NCBI GenBank assembly: GCA_013285405.1
Contig: CP053446.1
Location: 3,519,001 to 3,583,000, forward strand
From: Ignavibacteriota bacterium
GTDB taxonomy: Bacteria; Bacteroidota; Ignavibacteria; Ignavibacteriales; Ignavibacteriaceae
Direction: 5' to 3'
Length of the DNA stretch: 64,000 nt
Part shown: in pieces, positions 1 through 7,014 of the stretch
How positions within the stretch are numbered: position 1 is the first letter of the stretch
Layout: each line of letters opens with the position of its first letter
Translations under genes and position numbers: made by a program
The notes under the pieces: model-generated
Told to the model about the DNA's origin: nothing
The model's database searches: none
Seen by the model: the letters and a program-made list of their open reading frames with translations, nothing else

Positions 1-1455
1 CCAACAATGTATCGCGGCAAGTACTGGACAATGCGACAATATGCCGGTTTCGGAACTGCAAAAGAATCGAATGAACGCTACAGATATTTACTCGAGCAAG
101 GACAATCAGGATTATCCGTAGCATTTGATCTGCCAACTCAAATTGGTTACGATAGTGATGATCCGATTGCTTTTGGTGAAGTCGGAAAAGTGGGTGTTGC
201 TATTGATACTTTGGCAGATATGGAAATTCTTTTCGATAAAATTCCGCTTGACAAAGTATCAACTTCAATGACTATAAATGCACCCGCTTCAGTTTTACTT
301 GCAATGTATATTGCAGTTGCTGAGAAACAAGGTGTATCACGGGATAAAATCAGCGGAACTATTCAGAATGATATCCTGAAAGAATATATTGCGAGAGGTA
401 CCTACATCTATCCGCCAAAACCCTCGATGAGACTGATTACAAATATTTTTGAATATTGTTCGAAGGAAGTTCCGAAATGGAATACAATTTCTATCAGCGG
501 ATATCATATCCGTGAAGCTGGATCAACAGCAGCACAAGAAGTTGGTTTTACTTTAGCAGATGGAATTGCTTATGTAGATGCTGCAATAAAAGCTGGTTTA
601 GATGTCGATACTTTTGGTCAGCGTATCTCATTCTTTTTTAATTCACACAATGATCTTTTGGAAGAAGTTGCAAAGTTTCGTGCAGCCAGAAGGTTGTGGG
701 CAAAAATTATGAAAGAAAGATTTAAAGCAAAGAATCCACGATCAATGATGTTAAGATTTCATACTCAGACAGCCGGTTCAACGTTAACTGCCCAGCAAGT
801 GGACAATAACATTGTTCGCGTTACAATACAAACTCTGGCTGCAGTACTTGGTGGAACTCAAAGTCTTCACACAAATTCACGCGATGAAGCACTCGCTCTC
901 CCAACCGAAGATTCAGTAAGAACTGCGTTGCGAACTCAACAAGTTGTTGCTGAGGAAAGTGGCGTAACAAATACTGTTGATCCGTTAGCGGGTTCATATT
1001 TTATAGAAGCGATGACTGACTTAATAGAGAAAGAAGCAAAAGATTATATTGATAAAATTGATTCAATGGGTGGAATGGCTGAAGCTATCGATGCGGGTTT
1101 TGTTCAAACAGAAATTCAAAAATCTGCTTACAAGTATGAGATGGAAATTGAAAACCAGGAAAGAATAATTGTAGGAGTTAACAAGTTTCAGATTAAAGAG
1201 ACTGAACATAAGGATTTATTAAAGATTGATATGAAGGTTCAGGAAGAACAGATAAAGTTCCTGAAAAAAATCCGATCAGAAAGAAATAATGAGTTGGTTA
1301 TACAAAAACTTGAAGCACTCAAAAAAACTGCGGAAGGAACCGACAATTTAATGCCCTTCATCCTGGATGCTGTTAAAGTTTACGCGAGCATCGGTGAGAT
1401 TTGCAATACGATGCGTAAAGTATTTGGTGAATACAAGGAACACGTTGTTATTTAA
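1..1455 (+). CDS. Methylmalonyl-CoA mutase large (catalytic) subunit, 5' end outside the window
   Basis: The enzyme interconverts succinyl-CoA and (R)-methylmalonyl-CoA using adenosylcobalamin. The reading frame is open to base 1, and the first visible residues ([20 protein letters not shown]) are an internal motif of the family, so the ATG at base 7 is not the true start; I infer that roughly 55-60 N-terminal residues are missing. The substrate-binding TIM-barrel motifs are present, including [18 protein letters not shown] and the region [14 protein letters not shown]. The protein ends shortly after the barrel and linker without a C-terminal cobalamin-binding domain (no DxHxxG motif), so it should be the heteromeric type that pairs with a separate B12-binding subunit, which is not in this window. 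The epimerase gene follows after 40 bases, consistent with one propionate-pathway operon. Confidence 0.95.
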   Translation, partial: PTMYRGKYWTMRQYAGFGTAKESNERYRYLLEQGQSGLSVAFDLPTQIGYDSDDPIAFGEVGKVGVAIDTLADMEILFDKIPLDKVSTSMTINAPASVLLAMYIAVAEKQGVSRDKISGTIQNDILKEYIARGTYIYPPKPSMRLITNIFEYCSKEVPKWNTISISGYHIREAGSTAAQEVGFTLADGIAYVDAAIKAGLDVDTFGQRISFFFNSHNDLLEEVAKFRAARRLWAKIMKERFKAKNPRSMMLRFHTQTAGSTLTAQQVDNNIVRVTIQTLAAVLGGTQSLHTNSRDEALALPTEDSVRTALRTQQVVAEESGVTNTVDPLAGSYFIEAMTDLIEKEAKDYIDKIDSMGGMAEAIDAGFVQTEIQKSAYKYEMEIENQERIIVGVNKFQIKETEHKDLLKIDMKVQEEQIKFLKKIRSERNNELVIQKLEALKKTAEGTDNLMPFILDAVKVYASIGEICNTMRKVFGEYKEHVVI

Positions 1456-1495
1456 TTTATAGTGTATAATTAAGAATGAATAATGAAGGTTTAAA

Positions 1496-1903
1496 ATGAA
1501 CTTAACACATATTGAACATCTCGGAATTGCTGTAAAGAATCTGGATGAATCCATAAAATTTTACGAAGAAATATTCGGATTGAAATGCTATGCGATTGAG
1601 GAAGTAGCCGATCAAAAAGTTAAAACAGCATTTTTTCAAATCGGGCAGACAAAGATCGAACTTCTCGAATCAACTGACCCCGATGGACCAATAGGAAAGT
1701 TTATTGAAAAACGAGGTGAAGGAATTCATCATATTGCTTTTGCTGCTAAAGGACTTGAAGAATCAATTATTCAGTTAAAAGCAAAAGGAATAAAGTTAAT
1801 TGATGAAAAACCACGAAAAGGTGCTGAAGGATTGAGCATTGCATTCATTCATCCGAAATCAACATTTGGAGTACTTACTGAGTTATGCGAAAAACCAATG
1901 TGA
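1496..1903 (+). CDS. mce: Methylmalonyl-CoA epimerase
   Basis: This 135-residue protein is a vicinal-oxygen-chelate (VOC/glyoxalase fold) protein of the length usual for methylmalonyl-CoA epimerase, which interconverts the (S) and (R) forms of methylmalonyl-CoA. Likely metal ligands can be seen: His8 in HIEHLGIAV, a His in GEGIHHIAF (residues 78-79) and Glu129 in GVLTELCE. The gene lies between the mutase and the carboxyltransferase, which is the expected pathway context. The ATG at 1496 is chosen because the family N-terminus begins directly with the first beta-strand; the leader is AT-rich with only a weak ribosome-binding site. Confidence 0.95.
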   Translation: MNLTHIEHLGIAVKNLDESIKFYEEIFGLKCYAIEEVADQKVKTAFFQIGQTKIELLESTDPDGPIGKFIEKRGEGIHHIAFAAKGLEESIIQLKAKGIKLIDEKPRKGAEGLSIAFIHPKSTFGVLTELCEKPM

Positions 1904-1957
1904 CTATTTACTTTTCTAAAAAATTAAAAAATATTTTAAATCATAGAAAGACGACAA

Positions 1958-3517
1958 ATGGCTATACAAGATAAAATACAGGAACTTATGTCACTTCGCG
2001 ACAAGGCCAGGCTTGGCGGAGGTGAAAAGAGAATTGATTCACAACATAAAAAAGGTAAGCTAACTGCACGCGAACGGTTAGATCTTCTTCTTGATGAAGG
2101 AAGTTTTGAAGAATTTGATATGTTCGTTTCACACAGAAGTATTGATTTTGGATTGGACAAAGAAACTTATCTTTCAGATGGTGTGGTTACCGGTTACGGA
2201 ACAATTGACGGCAGACTTGTGTACGTTTTTTCGCAGGACTTTACTGTGTTTGGTGGTTCTCTTTCTGAAATGTATGCACAGAAGATCTGTAAAATAATGG
2301 ATAAAGCATTGAAAGTCGGAGCACCTATCATTGGTATTAATGACAGCGGAGGCGCAAGAATACAGGAAGGCGTAAAAAGTCTCGGTGGGTATGCAGATAT
2401 ATTTCAAAGAAACATTTTAGCTTCCGGTGTTGTTCCTCAGATATCTGCTGTATTCGGTCCTTGTGCAGGTGGTGCGGTTTACTCCCCTGCCCTAACAGAT
2501 TTTATTTTAATGTCCAAAGAAACAAGTTATATGTTTGTAACAGGTCCCAAAGTTGTGAAAACTGTAACAGGAGAAGTTGTTGATGAAGAACAGCTTGGTG
2601 GTGCGTTTGTTCATGGAACAAAATCCGGCGTTACTCATTTCATTGCTGACTCGGAAGAAGAAGGAATTTTGTTGATCAGAAAACTTCTGAGTTATCTGCC
2701 GCAGAATAATCTTGAAGATCCACCCATAGTTCCCTGCGATGATCCAATTGACCGACTTGAAGATGAGCTGAATGAACTTGTACCAGAAAATCCAAATAAA
2801 CCGTACGAGATGAGAGATATCATCCATTCAGTGTCCGACAATAAAGAATTTTTTGAAGTAGGAAGAAACTTCGCACCAAATATCATTACCGGATTTTCAA
2901 GGTTCAACGGTATGTCAGTTGGTGTGGTCGCAAATCAACCTAACTATCTGGCTGGAGTTTTAGATATCAATGCTTCAAGAAAAGCAGCCCGGTTTGTCAG
3001 ATTCTGCGATGCATTCAACATTCCATTGTTAACCTTTGTTGATGTTCCGGGATTTTTACCAGGTACGGCTCAAGAATATGGTGGAATAATAATTCATGGT
3101 GCTAAACTATTGTTCGCTTATGGAGAAGCTACAGTGCCTAAAATAACAATCATCATTCGAAAAGCGTACGGAGGTGCGTACGATGTAATGAGTTCAAAAC
3201 ATTTACGCGGTGATATTAATTATGCATGGCCAGGAGCTGAAATTGCGGTTATGGGTGCTAAAGGCGCAATTGAAATACTTTACAGCAAAGAATACAAAGA
3301 TATTCAGGATCTTGAAGAGCGAATGAAATTTCTTCAGAAAAAAGAAGAGGAGTATAAAAAGAAGTTCACAACACCTTATGTTGCAGCAAAATATGGATAT
3401 ATAGATGATGTGATTGAACCAAGAAATACAAGATTCAGAATCATCAGAGCGCTTCAATCATTAGCAACAAAAAAAGATGCGAATCCTCCTAAAAAACATT
3501 CTAATATTCCGTTGTAA
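1958..3517 (+). CDS. mmdA: Acyl-CoA carboxyltransferase subunit (methylmalonyl-CoA decarboxylase alpha / propionyl-CoA carboxylase beta type)
   Basis: The 519-residue protein has the two crotonase-fold halves of the carboxyltransferase family. Visible motifs include [19 protein letters not shown] and [16 protein letters not shown] in the N half, and [15 protein letters not shown] and [10 protein letters not shown] in the C half. It moves the carboxyl group between methylmalonyl/propionyl-CoA and biotin on a carrier protein. Because a small MmdE/OadG-type tail protein and a biotin carrier follow directly, and an OadB-type sodium pump lies about 2 kb away, I infer that it works as the alpha subunit of a Na+-translocating methylmalonyl-CoA decarboxylase. 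It could instead or also act with a biotin carboxylase as propionyl-CoA carboxylase, but no biotin carboxylase gene is in the window. The symbol reflects the inferred role. Confidence 0.93.
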   Translation: MAIQDKIQELMSLRDKARLGGGEKRIDSQHKKGKLTARERLDLLLDEGSFEEFDMFVSHRSIDFGLDKETYLSDGVVTGYGTIDGRLVYVFSQDFTVFGGSLSEMYAQKICKIMDKALKVGAPIIGINDSGGARIQEGVKSLGGYADIFQRNILASGVVPQISAVFGPCAGGAVYSPALTDFILMSKETSYMFVTGPKVVKTVTGEVVDEEQLGGAFVHGTKSGVTHFIADSEEEGILLIRKLLSYLPQNNLEDPPIVPCDDPIDRLEDELNELVPENPNKPYEMRDIIHSVSDNKEFFEVGRNFAPNIITGFSRFNGMSVGVVANQPNYLAGVLDINASRKAARFVRFCDAFNIPLLTFVDVPGFLPGTAQEYGGIIIHGAKLLFAYGEATVPKITIIIRKAYGGAYDVMSSKHLRGDINYAWPGAEIAVMGAKGAIEILYSKEYKDIQDLEERMKFLQKKEEEYKKKFTTPYVAAKYGYIDDVIEPRNTRFRIIRALQSLATKKDANPPKKHSNIPL

Positions 3518-3527
3518 GGAGCAAAAA

Positions 3528-3770
3528 ATGTTAAACATCTTTAAGAAAAAACAAAACTCAGAAATCATTGCTACAAATAAAGTAGAAATTGATAAACACG
3601 AGAATGATGCACTGGCTGAAATTGCTGCTGCAATCAGTTATGCATTGCATCTTTATCAGCAGGATATTCACGACTATGAAGAAATGATTCTCACAATCCA
3701 AAAAGTAGTCAGACCATACTCTCCATGGAGCTCCAAGATCTATGGATTAAGACAAATACCGAGGAGATAA
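3528..3770 (+). CDS. Small Na+-decarboxylase subunit (OadG/MmdE C-terminal-type tail protein)
   Basis: This 80-residue hydrophilic protein starts at ATG 3528, 10 bases after the carboxyltransferase stop and right after a GTAAGGAG ribosome-binding site; the in-frame ATG at 3477 lies inside the previous gene and is rejected. Its C-terminus carries SPWSSKIYGLRQIPRR, the conserved tail that in OadG/MmdD/MmdE proteins contacts the carboxyltransferase. It has no membrane segment of its own. In the well-studied Veillonella methylmalonyl-CoA decarboxylase two small subunits (delta and epsilon) exist, and the epsilon resembles the C-terminus of delta; the present protein fits that part. The membrane-anchor counterpart appears to be encoded at 5333-5500 on the other strand. 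Confidence 0.8.
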   Translation: MLNIFKKKQNSEIIATNKVEIDKHENDALAEIAAAISYALHLYQQDIHDYEEMILTIQKVVRPYSPWSSKIYGLRQIPRR

Positions 3771-3778
3771 ATACAGTA

Positions 3779-4222
3779 ATGAAAAAATTCAAATTAAAAA
3801 TAAAAAATAAAAATTACGACGTATCAATCATCAATGTTGAAGATAACATTGCTGAAGTTGAAGTGAACGGAGAAGTATATGAGGTAGAACTTGACAAAAA
3901 AATATCTCAGACTAAAACACCGAAACTGATGCGCAGCGTAGTATCGCCATCAACAGAAAGCGATTCAAAATTAGTAAAGACAAGCTCACCTGCTTCACCA
4001 AAAGGAGCCGGGCTTATTAAATCACCGCTTCCCGGAATTATTCTTAGTATTAATGTTAAAGAAGGTGATGTAGTTAAAATTGGAGATAAGCTCCTGATTC
4101 TCGAAGCGATGAAAATGGAAAACAATGTAAATTCAGATAAGGAAGGAAAAATTTCAGCTATTAAAGTTAAACCCAGAGATTCAGTGCTTGAAGGTGATGT
4201 TTTAATTGAGATTGGAGGCTAA
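3779..4222 (+). CDS. Biotin carrier protein of the decarboxylase/carboxylase
   Basis: The protein has 147 residues when started at ATG 3779, 8 bases after the preceding stop, with GAGGAG upstream; a longer in-frame start at 3725 would overlap the previous gene. The N-terminal 50 residues form a small beta domain, followed by a Ser/Pro/Thr-rich linker (about residues 55-80) and a biotinyl domain with the attachment motif EAMKMENN near residues 110-117, where the central Lys should carry biotin. It shuttles the carboxyl group between the carboxyltransferase and the membrane beta subunit. It is followed by TerC after only 2 bases, so it is co-transcribed with it. Confidence 0.92.
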   Translation: MKKFKLKIKNKNYDVSIINVEDNIAEVEVNGEVYEVELDKKISQTKTPKLMRSVVSPSTESDSKLVKTSSPASPKGAGLIKSPLPGIILSINVKEGDVVKIGDKLLILEAMKMENNVNSDKEGKISAIKVKPRDSVLEGDVLIEIGG

Positions 4223-4224
4223 CG

Positions 4225-5208
4225 ATGGATATACATACGATATTATGGATAGTATTTATATGTCTGTTTATTCTTGTTTTCACAATCGATATGTATGTAA
4301 CAGATCATCGAAAAGGAAAAATAAAAGTCAGAACTGCTCTAACCTGGACGGCAGTATGGATAACCACTGCTTTACTTTTCAGCAGCGCTATTTACTTGTA
4401 TTATCCTGAAGGCAAAACCAGAGCATTTGAATTCATCACCGGCTACCTGATTGAGTATTCGTTATCGGTTGATAATCTTTTTGTTTTCATTTTGATTTTT
4501 ACGATGATGGGAATAAAAGAGAAAAATCAACCAAGAATTCTGAAATGGGGTATTATTGGTGCAGTTGTGCTGAGAATTTTATTTATCGTCGCTGGCGTAG
4601 AGTTGATTAAAGCTTTCCATTTTATGATCTACCTGCTCGGTGCTGTTCTTGTGTTTACAGCTATAAAAATGTTCGCATCAAAAGAAGAAGAGATACACCC
4701 TGACCACAATTTATTTGTAAAAATCGCAAAAAAACTTTTCAAGATTAAAACTGATGTTGGTAGTGATCATTTTTTTATAAAAGAAAACGGACAGCTTTAT
4801 GCTACTGTAGCTTTTATAACTGTTGTTTTGCTTGAATCTACTGATTTAGTTTTTGCGGTTGATTCAATCCCAGCAGTTCTCGCAATAACACAGGACTCGT
4901 TCATCGCAATAACATCAAACCTTTTCGCAATACTTGGTTTGCGTTCATTATTCTTTGCGCTTGCAGGAATTCTGAATTTATTCCGCTATCTGAAATTTGG
5001 GATATCTTTCATCCTGCTTTTTATTGGTGTTAAAATGCTTATATCAGGATGGATAGTTATTAGCGTGCAAACTTCTTTAATTGTTATACTTGCAACACTC
5101 GTTACATCGATACTTGCATCTGTAATCATTAAAGAAGAAGAAGAAACTGATCATCATGCTTTCCATGAGCACCCTCCAAAAGAAATTAAGGAAGAGATAC
5201 TCAAGTAG
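4225..5208 (+). CDS. TerC family integral membrane protein
   Basis: The 327-residue protein has about seven to nine hydrophobic helices. It contains the two acidic intramembrane motifs of the TerC family: SVDNLFVFI (Asp83) and ESTDLVFAVDSIPAVLA (Asp207, Asp213). Family members (TerC, Alx and relatives) are linked to metal-ion export, particularly manganese, and to tellurite resistance; the substrate here cannot be told. A GGAGG site precedes the ATG, which is 2 bases after the biotin-carrier stop. Its position at the end of a sodium-decarboxylase operon, followed by an intrinsic terminator, is unusual but may only be operon packing. Confidence 0.92.
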   Translation: MDIHTILWIVFICLFILVFTIDMYVTDHRKGKIKVRTALTWTAVWITTALLFSSAIYLYYPEGKTRAFEFITGYLIEYSLSVDNLFVFILIFTMMGIKEKNQPRILKWGIIGAVVLRILFIVAGVELIKAFHFMIYLLGAVLVFTAIKMFASKEEEIHPDHNLFVKIAKKLFKIKTDVGSDHFFIKENGQLYATVAFITVVLLESTDLVFAVDSIPAVLAITQDSFIAITSNLFAILGLRSLFFALAGILNLFRYLKFGISFILLFIGVKMLISGWIVISVQTSLIVILATLVTSILASVIIKEEEETDHHAFHEHPPKEIKEEILK

Positions 5209-5227
5209 ATCTCAATTAACAGTAATT

Positions 5228-5262
5228 AAAAAATCCCGATCAAAAGGTCGGGATTTTTTTTG
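5228..5262. terminator. Rho-independent terminator, probably bidirectional
   Basis: Arms AAAATCCCGA (5230-5239) and TCGGGATTTT (5248-5257) form a perfect 10-bp stem around an 8-base loop. A run of T follows on the plus strand and a run of A precedes it, so it can end both the TerC operon and the converging operon whose last gene stops at 5333. Confidence 0.85.
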
Positions 5263-5332
5263 CGAATAAGTTTAAGTATCTGATAACTATTAATAATAAA
5301 TAATTTGCAATCAATTATTCATTATCAATCGG

Positions 5333-5500
5333 CTATTTATTATTACTTTCATTCTCTGCTTTCTTGGGAAATACTTTATCTATCAATTGAATTATCATGA
5401 AGAAAACAAACATAAATACAAATATTCCGCCCATACCTTTAATCATCACTTCGATTGATGTCCAGAAATTACTTAATATTTCAGGTGAAAACATATCCAT
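5333..5500 (-). CDS. 55-residue single-span membrane protein, OadG/MmdD-type membrane anchor
   Basis: This small gene starts with ATG at 5500 and stops with TAG at 5333. It begins 12 bases after the stop of the beta-subunit gene and has a very strong ribosome-binding site (AGGAAGGAGT) directly upstream. The protein has a short N-terminal part (MDMFSPEILSNFWTSIEVM), one hydrophobic helix with GMGGIFVFMFVFFMIIQL at about residues 22-39, and a charged tail DKVFPKKAEN. This is the arrangement of the N-terminal part of the OAD gamma / MmdD family, which anchors the soluble carboxyltransferase to the sodium pump. The usual C-terminal tail is missing and seems to be supplied by the gene at 3528-3770. 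Assignment rests on the helix pattern and context. Confidence 0.75.
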   Translation of the reverse strand: MDMFSPEILSNFWTSIEVMIKGMGGIFVFMFVFFMIIQLIDKVFPKKAENESNNK

Positions 5501-5512
5501 ACTCCTTCCTGC

Positions 5513-6634
5513 TTAAATAACTAATGATAAAATTAAACCGCCTGCAATAACAGACCCGATTTGACCGCTTACATTTGCACTGACAGCATGCATCAAAAGA
5601 AAATTAAATTGGTCCTCTTCCTGACCAAGATTATGAATTACTCTTGCAGACATCGGGAATGCAGAAATACCTGCAGCACCAATCATCGGATTGATTTTCT
5701 TCTTCATAAATAGATTCAGAAATTTGGCAAATAAAACACCACCTGCAGTATCAAAAATAAATGCTACAAGTCCTAATCCGATTATGATAAGTGTTGAAGG
5801 CTGGAGGAATCTGTCTGCTGTCATTGTTGCTGCAATTGTAATTCCCAGCAATAATGTTACTATCGATGCTAATTCATTTTGAGCTGCAAGCGACAGTTTA
5901 TTCAAAACACCACATTCTCGAACAAGATTACCAAACATCAAAAACCCAATAAGTGCAACTGAAGTTGGTGCAACTAATCCCGCAACAACTGTAACAATAA
6001 TCGGGAAGAGAACCAGTGCAACTTTTGACACACTGTGAGCATGACTTTCCATTCTTATTCTTCTTTCATGCTTAGTTGTTAAAAGCTTAATTACCGGTGG
6101 TTGAATTATCGGTACCAAAGCCATATAAGAATAAGCCGCAACAGAAATCGGACCTAGCAGATCTTTTGCAAATCTGGTAGCCACATAAATTGATGTTGGT
6201 CCATCTGCAGCACCAATGATACCAATTGAAGCTGCTTGCTTTAAACTAAATCCAAACAAAGTTGCTGCTGCCATAGTAAAAAAGATACCAAACTGCGCAG
6301 CCGCACCGAACATTAATAGTTTTGGATTTTTAAACAACGGTGAGAAATCTATCATTGCACCGATCGCAATAAAAATCAGCAATGGAAAAATTTCAGTTAA
6401 AATTCCAAAATTAAAAAAAGTGGTCAGGGCGCCTTCGACCTCTTCACCGTTTGTAACCTGAGTAATTGCTGCTGAGAAAGGAATATTAACTAATATCGCT
6501 CCGAATCCTATCGGTAATAATAAAGTTGGTTCATACTCTTTGGCGATTGCCAGATAAATTAAAATTGATCCGACTGCAATCATAACAAGCTGCTGCCATG
6601 TTATTGATGCAAGTCCTACGAAAAGACCTTCCAT
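5513..6634 (-). CDS. mmdB: Sodium-translocating decarboxylase beta subunit (OadB/MmdB/GcdB family)
   Basis: The 373-residue polytopic membrane protein decarboxylates carboxybiotin and couples this to Na+ export. The essential Asp lies in the motif GAADGPTSIYVATRF (Asp144), and the second sodium-site motif NVSGQIGSVIAGG lies near the C-terminus (about 354-366). The length matches the 370-375 residues of MmdB/GcdB proteins rather than the longer OadB of enterobacteria. It forms an operon with the 55-residue anchor gene downstream. Its partner genes (carboxyltransferase and biotin carrier) lie on the opposite strand, so the complex is encoded by two convergent operons. The symbol is given by inferred substrate. 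Confidence 0.93.
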   Translation of the reverse strand: MEGLFVGLASITWQQLVMIAVGSILIYLAIAKEYEPTLLLPIGFGAILVNIPFSAAITQVTNGEEVEGALTTFFNFGILTEIFPLLIFIAIGAMIDFSPLFKNPKLLMFGAAAQFGIFFTMAAATLFGFSLKQAASIGIIGAADGPTSIYVATRFAKDLLGPISVAAYSYMALVPIIQPPVIKLLTTKHERRIRMESHAHSVSKVALVLFPIIVTVVAGLVAPTSVALIGFLMFGNLVRECGVLNKLSLAAQNELASIVTLLLGITIAATMTADRFLQPSTLIIIGLGLVAFIFDTAGGVLFAKFLNLFMKKKINPMIGAAGISAFPMSARVIHNLGQEEDQFNFLLMHAVSANVSGQIGSVIAGGLILSLVI

Positions 6635-6744
6635 AAAACTCTCCTGTAATCTAAAATTGGTTGATAAAATACTATCTGATTAAGTAAAGAATTGCTTAAA
6701 AGATTTGTGTTTTTGAGATGAATAAAAATAATGAGCACAATCAA

Positions 6745-6765
6745 TACAACATTTATTTTGTTGTA
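6745..6765. promoter_or_regulatory. Inverted repeat, possible operator
   Basis: Arms TACAACA (6745-6751) and TGTTGTA (6759-6765) flank a 7-base AT spacer. It lies about 110 bases upstream of the beta-subunit start and has no T-run that would suggest a terminator. A dimeric regulator site is possible. Confidence 0.35.
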
Positions 6766-6809
6766 CAAAATTAACACTTTTATTCCACTTTTGTTTTATT
6801 TAATGAACT

Positions 6810-6829
6810 GATGTGAAGCATTTCACATC
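6810..6829. promoter_or_regulatory. CRP/FNR-family-like palindrome
   Basis: The arms GATGTGAA and TTCACATC are perfectly complementary around GCAT, giving the core TGTGA-N6-TCACA (6812-6827), which is identical to the Escherichia coli CRP half-site consensus. It lies about 176 bases upstream of the beta-subunit start on the minus strand. Function is inferred from the pattern only. Confidence 0.45.
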
Positions 6830-6860
6830 AATTTGATGTAGAAAAGAAGCTGTAATATCA

Positions 6861-6965
6861 ATGAGAAATTATTGGATAGAGCTTAAACTTTTTTACGATA
6901 AATTAATGGTGATACCGTTAATTGAAATGCGTAACAAAAGGGAAATGGACAATCCAACCAGGTGA
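6861..6965 (+). CDS. Possible 34-residue ORF, doubtful
   Basis: An ATG at 6861 opens 34 codons ending at TGA 6963-6965. The peptide is basic and amphipathic (MRNYWIELKLFYDKLMVIPL at its start). It begins 31 bases downstream of the CRP-like palindrome but has no convincing ribosome-binding site. I do not recognise it; it may be chance. Confidence 0.15.
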   Translation: MRNYWIELKLFYDKLMVIPLIEMRNKREMDNPTR

Positions 6966-7014
6966 AGCGATGACTCCAGGAATGAAGTATAAGAGCTAAA
7001 TCATTATATATGTT

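Larger units (their letters stand above)
6635..7014. other. 380-bp intergenic region upstream of the sodium-pump beta subunit
   Basis: This gap separates two minus-strand genes and should hold the promoter of the 6634-5513 gene. It contains two inverted repeats, described separately, and a possible 34-codon plus-strand ORF at 6861-6965. I found no RNA gene. A clear -33/-7 promoter could not be assigned by eye. Confidence 0.5.

Noticed and set aside
1348..1554. Minus-strand 68-residue ORF over the mutase end
   Set aside because: It overlaps two certain genes and shows no recognisable features.
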